Part shown: positions 29,691 to 38,327 of the stretch, piece after piece
How positions within the stretch are numbered: position 1 is the stretch's first letter
Layout of the letters: every line of letters starts with the position of its first letter
Source of the DNA: Mycobacterium montefiorense
GTDB taxonomy: Bacteria; Actinomycetota; Actinomycetes; Mycobacteriales; Mycobacteriaceae
Assembly: GCF_003112775.1 (NCBI RefSeq)
Contig: NZ_BFCH01000002.1
Span: 197,195 to 261,194, forward strand
DNA length: 64,000 bases
Reading direction: 5' to 3'
Notes under the pieces: generated by a model
What the model was told of the DNA's origin: nothing
What the model saw: the letters and a program-made list of their open reading frames with translations, nothing else
Databases searched by the model: none
Made by a program: the position numbers and the translations under genes

Positions 29691-30770
29691 ATGGCCGCCG
29701 CTCGCATCTTCGGCATTTCGCTGCTAGTTACGTTGGCGGCGCTCGCGCTCGGTTACGCGCATGGCGGCCTCAATGCCCTCTTCCTGTTGATAGCCCTGGC
29801 CATTCTCGAGGTGTCGCTGTCGTTCGACAACGCGATCATCAACGCCAGTGTGCTGAAGCGGATGAGCTCGTTTTGGCGGCAGATGTTTTTGACCATCGGG
29901 ATTTTGATCGCTGTGTTCGGTATGCGGCTCGTCTTCCCGTTGCTGATCGTATGGGCGAGTGCGGGTGTACACCCGGTCCGCGCGCTGGACTTGGCGCTCA
30001 ACCCGCCGCCACACGGCGCACTGGTATTCCCGGACGGCTCGCCCAGTTACGAAAAGCTGGTGCTGGCGGCCCATCCGCAGATCGCGGCATTCGGCGGGAT
30101 ATTCCTGCTGATGCTGTTCCTGGATTTCGTTGTTCATGACCGAGACATCAAGTGGCTCAAGTGGATTGAGATCCCATTTGCGCGCATCGGGCAGCTTGGA
30201 CAGGTCCCGGTGGTGGCCACCGCGATCGCGCTGGTTCTGGTCGGCACGCAGTTGACCCACTCCACCGAGGAGTGCGCGACGGTGCTGACGGCCGGGCTGC
30301 TCGGCCTGGTCACGTATCTGATTGTCAACGGTTTGAGCCAGGCATTTCGGCCGCAGGAGGTCGCCGGCGACGAGGCCTCCGCGCCGGCCCTGGCGGTGGG
30401 CAAGGCCGGCTTGACGCTGTTTGTCTACCTCGAGGTACTGGACGCGGCGTTTTCGTTCGACGGGGTTACCGGCGCCTTTGCGATCACGTCGGACCCCATC
30501 GTCATCGCCCTGGGTCTGGGGTTGATCGGCTCGATGTTCGTCCGGTCGATCACGATCTACCTGGTCCAGCAGCAGACGCTGGACCGTTACGTATACCTGG
30601 AACACGGCGCGCACTGGGCGATCGGCGCACTGGCGGTGATCATGCTGCTGTCCATCGAGGAGCACTACCGGATTCCTGAAATCGCCACCGCCTCGGTGGG
30701 CGTGGTCTTCATCGGGGCAGCCTTCGGGTGGAGCGTGCTGCGCAACCGGCGCGACGCCGAGCCTGCCTGA
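29691..30770 (+). CDS. DUF475 (TerC-like) integral membrane protein (Rv3629c type)
   Basis: A 359-residue membrane protein with about nine helices. Two intramembrane acidic motifs, LEVSLSFDNAIINA and LDAAFSFDGVTGAFAIT, are the DUF475/TerC hallmark and probably bind a metal ion such as Mn2+ or Ca2+. The family is linked to metal homeostasis and tellurite resistance by similarity only. The ATG at 29691 follows GGGAGGAC; the frame continues upstream to 29607 without family similarity. In M. tuberculosis the next gene is ppa, whereas here the hydrolase island intervenes. Confidence 0.85.
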   Translation: MAAARIFGISLLVTLAALALGYAHGGLNALFLLIALAILEVSLSFDNAIINASVLKRMSSFWRQMFLTIGILIAVFGMRLVFPLLIVWASAGVHPVRALDLALNPPPHGALVFPDGSPSYEKLVLAAHPQIAAFGGIFLLMLFLDFVVHDRDIKWLKWIEIPFARIGQLGQVPVVATAIALVLVGTQLTHSTEECATVLTAGLLGLVTYLIVNGLSQAFRPQEVAGDEASAPALAVGKAGLTLFVYLEVLDAAFSFDGVTGAFAITSDPIVIALGLGLIGSMFVRSITIYLVQQQTLDRYVYLEHGAHWAIGALAVIMLLSIEEHYRIPEIATASVGVVFIGAAFGWSVLRNRRDAEPA

Positions 30771-30828
30771 GCCTTCCGGCTATGCCTCGATTTGTCCGAT
30801 GACGAGTCGACGCCGGCTTGGGGGCTGG

Positions 30829-30972
30829 TCAAAAGTCGGGCACTTCGTCCACCACGCCCAACAGAGCCTGGCCGGCCTCACGAAAGCACGCCCGATGAAA
30901 GGAGACATGCTGGCTCATGACGTTGACGTCGCGCCAGCACCGCGAATGCCAATTGTGGCTCCTTTCAACCAT
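30829..30972 (-). other. possible 47-codon fragment, perhaps a decayed transposase end
   Basis: In the 307-base gap between the DUF475 gene and the hydrolase gene, a leftward frame from ATG 30972 to TGA 30829-30831 reads MVERSHNWHSRCW and ends LLGVVDEVPDF. The VERSHNW stretch is reminiscent of the C-terminal VERT-x-W motif of IS5-type transposases, but the rest does not follow the family. It may be coincidence. No terminal inverted repeats were seen. Confidence 0.2.
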
Positions 30973-31077
30973 TTGAGACTCGAGCGGCGTGAAAGTCCTT
31001 GTTTGGCGTTAACTTTCGTTGGGGCCAACCCCCGCAGCCGGGACGTCTGAAGCCATGGCTGAAACCACCGCTGTTGA

Positions 31078-31935
31078 CTACGGTCCCCAAACAAACTTCA
31101 CCACGGCGTCAGTGAAGTCCCAGGGCTGTTCCAGGTGGCCGAAGTGACCGCTGTTATGAAGTTCGCACAACTGCGAGCCACGTATGGCGGCGCGCATCTC
31201 TCGGGACCAGCGCGGTGGGCAGACGAAGTCAAAATCACCACAGATGAGCAACGTGGGAGCTGTTATGGCACCGAGGCGGCCCCTTGCCGACCATGGCTTG
31301 CTCTTTCTGTTGGGATCCCAAGTCATCTGGAGTCTAGGCAGACTGGACTGGGCCAAGGTTTGCCGATAGTCGGCGAAATAGGCGGGGAAGACGTCAGCGA
31401 GAAATTGGTCATCAGTGTGTGGTTCGCCGCCGCCGGTGGCGTGCCATGCGCGGGCCGCTTTGATAGCTTCGGGTCGCTCTGGCCACCGCTGCGCAAAGGC
31501 TGCCATCTGGCGAAATGTCTCATCCCACAACTCGTCGTTGTACACCGGTGCGGCGTCATAGGCTATGACTCCGCCGAGACGTCCGGGATTCTGCATCGCC
31601 AGTTCCAACGCAACCATGCCACCGTGAGAATGTCCGAGAATCAACGGCTGCGGCACCATAAGGTGGTTTATGAAAGCTTCGAGATAGCATGCATAAGTGG
31701 GAATGTCGTACTCACCACCTGGTAGTAAATCACTCTCGCCGGTGCCGATTGGGTCGAGGTAAACCATGGTGAGGTACCCCGCGAGTAGCGGCATACGCAG
31801 ATACCCTGAACTGATTCCGGGACCACCCGAGTGCGCTACGCACACCGGCCCACTACCCGCAACTTCGTAGGAAAGCTTGACGCCGTTGATGGAAGTCGTG
31901 TGCCAACCTTGAGCTAGTGGACCGTCGCGCCGCAT
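31078..31935 (-). CDS. alpha/beta hydrolase, proline-iminopeptidase-like
   Basis: A 285-residue alpha/beta-hydrolase. The oxyanion-side motif HSGGPGISSGYL, the nucleophile elbow GHSHGG (Ser103), an acid in ICGDFDFVCP (Asp234 or Asp236) and His264 in NSGHFGHLEQP form a complete catalytic triad. HGGPG plus this layout is typical of prolyl aminopeptidase-like serine hydrolases (peptidase S33 clan), but many relatives are esterases or lactonases, so the substrate is open. The region has visibly lower GC and more A/T-ending codons than its neighbours and is absent between the corresponding M. tuberculosis genes, suggesting horizontal gain. The start ATG is at 31935. Confidence 0.85.
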   Translation of the reverse strand: MRRDGPLAQGWHTTSINGVKLSYEVAGSGPVCVAHSGGPGISSGYLRMPLLAGYLTMVYLDPIGTGESDLLPGGEYDIPTYACYLEAFINHLMVPQPLILGHSHGGMVALELAMQNPGRLGGVIAYDAAPVYNDELWDETFRQMAAFAQRWPERPEAIKAARAWHATGGGEPHTDDQFLADVFPAYFADYRQTLAQSSLPRLQMTWDPNRKSKPWSARGRLGAITAPTLLICGDFDFVCPPRWSREMRAAIRGSQLCELHNSGHFGHLEQPWDFTDAVVKFVWGP

Positions 31936-32644
31936 CTAACGTACCCCCCGCCGTGGAATGGTCTGATTCTCGGCCACTTAGCGAGATGTGTGCAAGTCCT
32001 GACCACCAACAGTGGCGCAGGCCATATCATCGAGAAATGCTTTGCGCAGGGTAGTCCGGTTCATCTGTCTTATTCCCTTGCAGCAAAAGAACATACGACT
32101 TTCATATAATTCAAATGAGACTTCGCATCAGGTGAAAATTCGTCGACGCGGCGGTACCGACATGTGACTTAGCGACTCATTGGTCGCAAGTCAGGACTAA
32201 CTGGAATTCCGCGATGCCGGAGGTTGGTGGCGAATGCTCCTACCAGCATGTCAGAGGGCATGGCGACCATTGTGACGACGTCACCTCCACGACTCTGTCC
32301 AAAGATGCTAGTCCACAAGCACATTCGATTCCGATTGCTTGATGCGGATCTAGCAGCCCAAGTGATGATGGGTCCAATCGCCAACTACGCACACCTGGCA
32401 TGCCGCCGCCGATGTCCTGCTAGCAGAAGGTGTTTCGACGTTCATCGCTGAAATCGCTCCTGAATCACACCGCGACCTTGCCGTGCTCGAAGACATGATC
32501 AGGTGGCGTCAGTGCCAACTGAACGACGCCGCGACGTAAGCGCGGCGAACGAAAGGCTGACTCGGCGGGATACCCAACAAGCCCGACGGGCGAAGGTGCG
32601 AAGCACCGAGGTCACATCGCCAGGTTGCCACCCGGGCAGAAGCG
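31936..32644. other. 709-bp non-coding or decayed region, AT-richer than surroundings
   Basis: No intact gene is convincing here. At 32369-32539 a rightward frame without a start codon reads ADVLLAEGVSTFIAEIAPES and continues to LEDMIRWRQCQLNDAAT before a stop; its composition looks like real protein and may be the C-terminal remnant of a lost gene. The stretch around 32080-32160 is unusually AT-rich for this genome and could carry the hydrolase promoter. Together with the hydrolase gene this marks an accessory island between the DUF475 gene and ppa. Confidence 0.5.
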
Positions 32645-33133
32645 TTAGTGCCCGCCTTCTTTGAACCGTGCGATAGAGCGCTCCACCTCTGCTTCGGCTT
32701 CGGCGCGACCGACCCAGTCCGCCGCCTTGACGTACTTGCCCGGCTCCAGCGCCTTGTATTGCGAGAAGAAGTGCTTGATGACGTCCAGCTCGTAGGACGC
32801 AACATCGCCGATGTCCTGGATGTGGTCCCACCTGTGGTCGCCAGCCGGAACGCACAACACCTTGTCGTCACCGCCGGCTTCGTCGACCATCTTGAACATT
32901 CCCACCGGCCGCGCCTCGACCAGCACGCCGGGGAACACCGACTCGGGAAGCAGCAGCAGCACGTCCAGCGGGTCGCCGTCCTCGCCGAGGGTGTTCTCGA
33001 TGAATCCGTAGTCGGTCGGGTAGGCCATCGACGTGTACAGGTAGCGGTCCAGCTTCACCCGCCCCGTTTCATGATCGACCTCGTACTTGTTCCGTTGGCC
33101 TTTCGGGATCTCAATGACCACGTCGAATTGCAC
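32645..33133 (-). CDS. ppa: inorganic pyrophosphatase
   Basis: A 162-residue family I soluble pyrophosphatase that hydrolyses PPi to two phosphates with Mg2+. The signature [10 protein letters not shown] with its metal Asp residues is present, as are [28 protein letters not shown] and the C-terminal [12 protein letters not shown]. The GTG at 33133 has an AAGGAG ribosome-binding site upstream and reproduces the length of M. tuberculosis Ppa (Rv3628, 162). Longer versions of the frame are spurious because they overlap the divergent upstream gene. Confidence 0.95.
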   Translation of the reverse strand: MQFDVVIEIPKGQRNKYEVDHETGRVKLDRYLYTSMAYPTDYGFIENTLGEDGDPLDVLLLLPESVFPGVLVEARPVGMFKMVDEAGGDDKVLCVPAGDHRWDHIQDIGDVASYELDVIKHFFSQYKALEPGKYVKAADWVGRAEAEAEVERSIARFKEGGH

Positions 33134-33260
33134 TGTCTGAAGCTCCTTCGAAGAGACGTAAATCTGGGTCGACCCGGGTAGGTCGGTTGCGTCGCGCATC
33201 ACCCTAGTCGAGCGAGTTGTGGCGGATTCGGCAGAATAGGACCAAAGAGTCAGGAGAGTG

Positions 33261-34646
33261 ATGGGTCGTACTCGCTGGCGGAAATCCACCCAGGTGTTCA
33301 TCGGAGTGGCCATGCTGGCGTTCGTCGCCGCCGTGGTGGCCGCGGCCACCTTTTTCACCACGGGTGGGCACGGCACCAGCAACGCGCACGTCCCCGTACC
33401 GCCTCCGCGCGCGCCGGTTGTTAAGCCGGGAATGGTGCCCGTCGCCGACACCGCCGAGACGCCGTCGGCGGCTGGGCTGGCGGCCGTGCTGGCGCCGGTG
33501 GCTGCCGACCCCAATCTGGGCAGGCTCGGCGGCCGGGTCACCGACGCCATCACCGGAAAAGAACTGTGGCAGCTGGGCGACGACGTGCCGTTGGTGCCGG
33601 CGTCGACCAACAAGGTGCTGACCGCGGCCGCGGCACTGCTGACGCTGGATCGTCAGGCCCGCATCAGCACCCGCGTCGTGGCCGGCAGCCAAAACGCTCA
33701 GGGACCGATTGTGCTGGTGGGGGCCGGCGATCCGACGCTGTCGGCCGCACCGCCGGACGTGCCGACCTGGTACCGCGGTGCGCCGCGGATCAGCGACCTG
33801 GTGGAGCAGGTTCGTCGCAGCGGCGTCACGCCGACGGCAGTGCAGGTGGACACCTCGGCGTTCACCGGCCCGACGCTGGCACAGGGCTGGGATCCGACCG
33901 ACATCGACAACGGCGACATCGCGCCGATCGAATCGGTGATGATCGACGCCGGCCGCATCCAGCCGAGCACCGTCAATTCGCGGCGGTCTAAGACTCCAGC
34001 GCTGGACGCGGGCCGGGAGCTGGCCAAGGCCCTAGGAATGGACCCTGCCGCGGTGACCGTCGCCGCCGCCCCGTCCGGGGCACGGCAGCTGGCGGTGGTG
34101 CAATCTGCGCCGCTGGTCCAGCGGCTCGGCGAGATGATGGACCACTCCGACAACGTGCTGGCCGAGTGCATCGCCCGTGAGGTGGCGGCGGCGATCAACC
34201 GGCCGCGCAGCTTCGCGGGCGCGGTGGACGCGGTGACCAATCGGTTGAGCACCGCACACATCGACACCACCGGTGCCGCACTGCTGGACTCCAGCGGGCT
34301 CTCGGTCGACGATCGCCTGACGGCCAAGACGCTCGACGGCACCGTGCAGGCAGCCGCGGGGCCTGACCAGCCGTCGTTGCGGGCGCTGCTGGATCTGCTT
34401 CCAATCGCCGGTGGCAGCGGGACGCTGGCAGAGCGCTTTCTCGATCAGGCCACCAACCAGGGACCGGCCGGCTGGTTGCGAGCCAAGACCGGCTCATTGA
34501 CCGCGACGAACTCGCTGGTCGGGGTCGTCACCGACCGCAGCGGACGCGTGCTCACGTTCGCGTTCATCTCCAATTCCGCCGGCCCCAACGGGCGCAATGT
34601 AATGGACGCTTTGGCCACTCGGCTGTGGACTTGCGGGTGCGCATGA
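33261..34646 (+). CDS. PBP4-type D-alanyl-D-alanine carboxypeptidase (Rv3627c type)
   Basis: A 461-residue exported peptidase S13 family protein. It has an N-terminal membrane anchor/signal (residues 11-33), a Pro-rich linker, and the penicillin-binding motifs SxxK (STNK, Ser115-Lys118), SxN (SDN in [11 protein letters not shown]) and KTG (RAKTGSLT). It should trim peptidoglycan stem peptides or cross-links outside the membrane. The ATG at 33261 follows AGGAG; an in-frame GTG directly precedes it. It is divergent from ppa (128 bases between starts) and overlaps the next gene by ATGA. Confidence 0.92.
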   Translation: MGRTRWRKSTQVFIGVAMLAFVAAVVAAATFFTTGGHGTSNAHVPVPPPRAPVVKPGMVPVADTAETPSAAGLAAVLAPVAADPNLGRLGGRVTDAITGKELWQLGDDVPLVPASTNKVLTAAAALLTLDRQARISTRVVAGSQNAQGPIVLVGAGDPTLSAAPPDVPTWYRGAPRISDLVEQVRRSGVTPTAVQVDTSAFTGPTLAQGWDPTDIDNGDIAPIESVMIDAGRIQPSTVNSRRSKTPALDAGRELAKALGMDPAAVTVAAAPSGARQLAVVQSAPLVQRLGEMMDHSDNVLAECIAREVAAAINRPRSFAGAVDAVTNRLSTAHIDTTGAALLDSSGLSVDDRLTAKTLDGTVQAAAGPDQPSLRALLDLLPIAGGSGTLAERFLDQATNQGPAGWLRAKTGSLTATNSLVGVVTDRSGRVLTFAFISNSAGPNGRNVMDALATRLWTCGCA

Positions 34647-35689
34647 CCGCGCCATCCGACTTGACCCTGGGGACCGCCGTTGACTGGCAGTTCGCTGCGA
34701 CGGTCGGCGCTCGGCTGGCCCGGCCCGGCCCGCCGGCCAGCGACTACACCCGCCGTCAGGCGATCGACGAGCTGGCGAGTTCGGCGACCAAAGCCGAACC
34801 GCTGGTACGCGACGTCACGGGCCTGGCCACCGGCGGGGTGGTGCCGCCGGCGCGCATCGTCGACCGCGGCGACTGGGTTCGCGCCGCTGCGGACTCGATG
34901 CGGGTGATGACGCACGGCACCGAGAAGCCGCACGGGTTTCTCACCGGCCGGCTCACCGGCGCGCAGACGGGCGCGGTGCTGGCGTTTGTGGCATCCGGGA
35001 TTCTCGGCCAGTACGACCCGTTCTTTGACGACATGCAGGGCTGCCTGCTGCTGGTATATCCGAACGTGATCGCCGTCGAGCGTCAGCTGCGGGTGGAGCC
35101 GTCCGACTTCCGACTGTGGGTATGTCTGCATGAGGTGACGCACCGGGTGCAGTTCACCGCCAACCCGTGGCTGCCCGACTACATGTCGGACGCGCTGGCG
35201 TTGTTGACCCGCGACGCCGGCGACGACGTCGGGGAAGTGGCCGGCAGGTTGGCCTCCTATGTGCGCAACCGTGGTCTTCCGGCGTCCGACGCTTCCGCGT
35301 CGGGGATCGTCGGCCTGGTGCGCGCCGTGCAGTCCGAGCCACAGCGCAACGCCCTGGATCAGCTGCTGGTGCTGGGCACGTTGCTGGAAGGGCACGCCGA
35401 CCACGTCATGGATGCCGTCGGGCCGAAGGCAGTGCCGTCGGTGGCCACCATTCGCAGCCGATTCGACGACCGCCGCCATCGCAAGCCACCGCCGCTGCAA
35501 CGCTTGATGCGCGCCCTGCTGGGCCTGGACGCCAAGCTCAGCCAGTACACCCGTGGCAAGGCGTTCGTCGACCACGTGGTGGACCGGGTCGGAATGCAGC
35601 GATTCAACACCGTCTGGACGAGCTCCGAAACGCTGCCGCTGCCCGCCGAGATCGAAGACCCTCAGCGATGGATCGACAGGATTCTGTAG
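34643..35689 (+). CDS. zincin-like protein, F420-biosynthesis-associated family (Rv3626c type)
   Basis: A 348-residue protein with an HEVTH motif (His163-Glu164...His167 in WVCLHEVTHRVQF), the zinc-binding signature of metallopeptidases. It belongs to the actinobacterial family labelled 'coenzyme F420 biosynthesis-associated' or zincin-like (DUF2342), a label from phylogenetic co-occurrence; its substrate is unknown. A third ligand Glu is likely in LLEGHADHVMDAVG. The ATG at 34643 overlaps the stop of the PBP4 gene (ATGA), and its 3' end overlaps tilS by 22 bases, so the three genes are probably one operon. Cell-wall context suggests but does not prove a peptidase role. Confidence 0.85.
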   Translation: MTAPSDLTLGTAVDWQFAATVGARLARPGPPASDYTRRQAIDELASSATKAEPLVRDVTGLATGGVVPPARIVDRGDWVRAAADSMRVMTHGTEKPHGFLTGRLTGAQTGAVLAFVASGILGQYDPFFDDMQGCLLLVYPNVIAVERQLRVEPSDFRLWVCLHEVTHRVQFTANPWLPDYMSDALALLTRDAGDDVGEVAGRLASYVRNRGLPASDASASGIVGLVRAVQSEPQRNALDQLLVLGTLLEGHADHVMDAVGPKAVPSVATIRSRFDDRRHRKPPPLQRLMRALLGLDAKLSQYTRGKAFVDHVVDRVGMQRFNTVWTSSETLPLPAEIEDPQRWIDRIL

Positions 35690-36627
35690 GCCAGCTGCGT
35701 GCGGCTGTCGAGGCGTTCGCCAAGGACCATCTGGTCACTGGGGACCAATGGTGTGTAGCGCTATCGGGCGGACCGGACTCGCTGGCGCTCACCGCGGTCG
35801 CGGCTCCGCTGCGGCGCACCACCGCACTGATCGTGGATCACGGCCTGCAGCCCGAATCGGCCGCAGTTGCCGAAACCGCGCGCACCCAGGCCATCGCATT
35901 GGGATGTGTTGACGCACAAATTGTTTCGGTACAGGTCGGCAATGACGGCGGTCCCGAGGCCGCCGCGCGCGCGGCCCGCTACGCCGCGTTGAGCGCCTAC
36001 CGTCTCGGGCCGGTGCTGCTCGCCCACACGCTCGACGATCAAGCCGAGACGGTACTGCTCGGGCTGGGTCGCGGCTCTGGAGCGCGCTCGATGGCCGGGA
36101 TGCGCCCGCATGACCCGCCGTGGGGCAGGCCGTTGTTGGGTGTCCGGCGCGCCGCGACGCATGCTGCGTGCCGTGAGCTGGGCCTGACCGCGTGGCAGGA
36201 CCCGCACAACAGCGACCGCCGCTTCACCCGGACCCGGCTGCGGCACGAGGTGCTCCCGCTGCTCGAGGACGTCCTGGGCGGCGGGGTGGCCGAGGCGCTG
36301 GCCCGGACCGCGACAGCGCTGCGAGAGGACACCGAGTTCATCGATGCGCTCGCGGCGCAGGCGGCGCCCGGTGTGCGGGCGGACTCGGGGCTGGCTGCCC
36401 AGGCCCTGGCTCCGTTGCCCGACCCGGTGCGGCGCCGGGTGATCCGCGGCTGGCTGCTGGCTGGGGGTGCGAGGGGGTTGACCGATAAGCAGATCCGCGC
36501 GGTGGATGCGCTGGTCACCGCCTGGCGTGGGCAGGGCGGGGTGGCCGTCGGATCCGATTTGCGCGGCGAGCGCCTGGTCGCGGGGCGCCGCGACGGCGCC
36601 CTGACCCTGCGGCGCGAGTCTAAGTAA
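35668..36627 (+). CDS. tilS: tRNA(Ile)-lysidine synthetase
   Basis: A 319-residue N-type PP-loop ATPase. The PP-loop SGGPDS is at residues 33-38, followed by IVDHGLQPES, AHTLDDQAETVLLGLGRGSG and RPLLGVRRA, standard TilS motifs. It attaches lysine to C34 of the tRNA-Ile with anticodon CAU so that it decodes AUA, an essential modification. The ATG at 35668 lies within the end of the upstream gene. The C-terminal domain is short, as in mycobacteria. Counterpart: Rv3625c (MesJ). Confidence 0.93.
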   Translation: MDRQDSVGQLRAAVEAFAKDHLVTGDQWCVALSGGPDSLALTAVAAPLRRTTALIVDHGLQPESAAVAETARTQAIALGCVDAQIVSVQVGNDGGPEAAARAARYAALSAYRLGPVLLAHTLDDQAETVLLGLGRGSGARSMAGMRPHDPPWGRPLLGVRRAATHAACRELGLTAWQDPHNSDRRFTRTRLRHEVLPLLEDVLGGGVAEALARTATALREDTEFIDALAAQAAPGVRADSGLAAQALAPLPDPVRRRVIRGWLLAGGARGLTDKQIRAVDALVTAWRGQGGVAVGSDLRGERLVAGRRDGALTLRRESK

Positions 36628-36687
36628 AAGGCTGCGAGATTGTCGCCGCCGTTGGTTGTTCGGCCGCTGGCATGGCACGCTGTGGGC

Positions 36688-37293
36688 GTGGCCCAGATCT
36701 CCTCGGCGATAACGCCCGAGCAGCCCGTGGATCTGTACCCGGGGGACATCAAATCCGTGCTGCTCACCACGGAGCAGATCCAGGCACGCACCGGCGAGCT
36801 CGGCGAGCAAATCGGCAACGACTACCGGGAGTCCATCAACGCGACCGGTCAGGATCTGCTGTTGATCACCGTGCTCAAGGGCGCCGTGATCTTTGTCACC
36901 GACCTGGCGCGCGCGATTCCGGTGCCGACGCAATTCGAATTCATGGCTGTCAGCTCGTACGGTTCCTCGACGTCCTCGTCGGGTGTGGTGCGCATCCTCA
37001 AGGACCTGGACCGCGACATCAACGATCGCGACGTGCTGATCGTCGAGGACGTCGTCGACTCCGGCCTGACGCTGTCGTGGCTGTTGCGGAACCTGAAAAC
37101 TCGCCATCCCCGCTCGCTGCGGGTGTGCACGCTGCTGCGCAAGCCCGACGCGGTGCGCGCGAACGCCGAGATCGCCTATGTGGGTTTCGACATTCCCAAC
37201 GACTTCGTCGTGGGCTACGGCCTGGACTACGACGAGCGCTACCGCGACCTGTCCTATATCGGCACGCTCGACCCCAGGGTCTACGAGCAGTAG
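36688..37293 (+). CDS. hpt: hypoxanthine-guanine phosphoribosyltransferase
   Basis: A 201-residue purine salvage enzyme that joins hypoxanthine or guanine to PRPP. The PRPP loop [17 protein letters not shown], the hood-loop [11 protein letters not shown] and the C-terminal [17 protein letters not shown] are all present. The GTG at 36688 gives [10 protein letters not shown], matching M. tuberculosis Hpt from SSAITPG onward; the frame is open to 36640. It follows tilS by 60 bases, as in most bacteria, where tilS and hpt often lie together, frequently upstream of ftsH. Here ftsH is about 9 kb away. Confidence 0.94.
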   Translation: MAQISSAITPEQPVDLYPGDIKSVLLTTEQIQARTGELGEQIGNDYRESINATGQDLLLITVLKGAVIFVTDLARAIPVPTQFEFMAVSSYGSSTSSSGVVRILKDLDRDINDRDVLIVEDVVDSGLTLSWLLRNLKTRHPRSLRVCTLLRKPDAVRANAEIAYVGFDIPNDFVVGYGLDYDERYRDLSYIGTLDPRVYEQ

Positions 37294-37303
37294 CCGATCG
37301 CCA

Positions 37304-38044
37304 CTAGTCCAGCTCCCACACCGCGTTCACCGAAAAGCTCACTGTCTGCTGGCCCGGCTCCAGCGGTACCGCGGTGGCCATGGCTTTGGGTGGCGCCGGC
37401 GGTGACCCGGCCATCGGCGAGCCGCCGGTGGCCTCCGAGATGGACAGCACCTTGCCCAGCCGCAGCCCCGCCAGCTGGGCGTACTGGTCGGCGCGGTTCT
37501 TGGCGTCGTTGAACGCGCGTGCCCGTGCGTCCTTGACCAGCTGTGAGTCGTCGGCGATGGAGTAGCTGACCGAACTGATCCGGGTGGCGTCGCCGCCGGT
37601 AGTGACGATCAATGCGAGCATTCGCGATGCCGCGTCGGTCGGGTGGATCTTGACCTGGATGGCGTTGGTGGCGCGGTAGCCGGTGATCGTGGGCTCGGGA
37701 CTGCCGTATTGCGGCTGCAGCGTCACCTGGGTGGTGCTGATGTCCTTGCGATCGATACCGGCGCCGACGAGCGCATTGATGACGGCTTGCTGACGGTCGT
37801 TGGTCTGGTTCATCGCCGCGGTGACATCGGGCGCGCTGAATTCGATACCGACGTCGGCGGTCAACGTGTCCGGGACACCTTGCACTTGCCCTGACCCCAG
37901 CACGGTGACCTGACGCGGATTTGCTCCCGGTGCGGTTGTCGGATTGTGGGAATCACATGCCGACACCGTGGTCAGGGCCAAACCGGCCGCGGCCACGGCA
38001 ATCGACCACGCGAGGAAACCTCGAGCGCGTTGTTCGATCGCCAT
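37304..38044 (-). CDS. lpqG: SIMPL-domain (DUF541) lipoprotein LpqG
   Basis: A 246-residue exported protein. A signal peptide with lipobox TVSAC (Cys at about residue 30) predicts lipidation. The mature part is a SIMPL/DUF541 domain starting RQVTVLGSGQVQGVPDTLTADVGIEF, with the typical repeated alpha/beta pattern and ARARAFNDAKNRADQYAQLAG helix. Function of the family is unknown; it is common in envelope proteins. The ATG at 38044 is preferred over a GTG at 38053. It lies 10 bases downstream of the small membrane protein gene and is therefore probably read from the P450 operon as well as from any own promoter. Counterpart: Rv3623. Confidence 0.9.
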   Translation of the reverse strand: MAIEQRARGFLAWSIAVAAAGLALTTVSACDSHNPTTAPGANPRQVTVLGSGQVQGVPDTLTADVGIEFSAPDVTAAMNQTNDRQQAVINALVGAGIDRKDISTTQVTLQPQYGSPEPTITGYRATNAIQVKIHPTDAASRMLALIVTTGGDATRISSVSYSIADDSQLVKDARARAFNDAKNRADQYAQLAGLRLGKVLSISEATGGSPMAGSPPAPPKAMATAVPLEPGQQTVSFSVNAVWELD

Positions 38045-38054
38045 GCCTGGCACC

Positions 38055-38327
38055 CTAGCCGTTTGATGGCTCGCTACTCCAGGGGTTGCTCATCGTGTCG
38101 TCGTCGGAGTCGTCAGTCAGTTCGTGGTTGCGAATCATCATGCGCGAAAGCCAGTTTAAAACCACTGCCATGACGAACAGCTGCATGATCACCAGTGCGA
38201 GAGGAAGATTCGCCGTGATCGTGGCCCAGATCAATGCCGGTGTCGCTACCGGCGCGATCATCAATCCTGCGAGTATGCCCAGGAGTTGCATTGCGCCGAA
38301 ATTGTTTTGGCTGCTGTTGTCGTTCAT
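38055..38327 (-). CDS. small two-helix membrane protein coupled to the P450 gene
   Basis: A 90-residue protein with two hydrophobic helices (about 14-34 and 39-60), a polar N-terminus (MNDNSSQNN) and an acidic C-terminal tail (ELTDDSDDDTMSN). I recognise no family. Its ATG overlaps the stop of the P450 gene (ATGA), so the two are translated together. A role as membrane partner of the P450, or in handling its product, is an inference from coupling alone. There is no counterpart in the M. tuberculosis lpqG region. Confidence 0.75.
   Translation of the reverse strand: MNDNSSQNNFGAMQLLGILAGLMIAPVATPALIWATITANLPLALVIMQLFVMAVVLNWLSRMMIRNHELTDDSDDDTMSNPWSSEPSNG

Noticed and set aside
32224..32451. 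75-codon rightward frame in the decayed region
   Set aside because: Composition is erratic, no homology is evident, and an overlapping alternative frame (32369-32539) looks more protein-like; neither is intact.
34445..35575. 376-codon leftward open frame opposite the zincin gene
   Set aside because: Shadow; the sense strand carries an HEXXH enzyme with tight operon overlaps.
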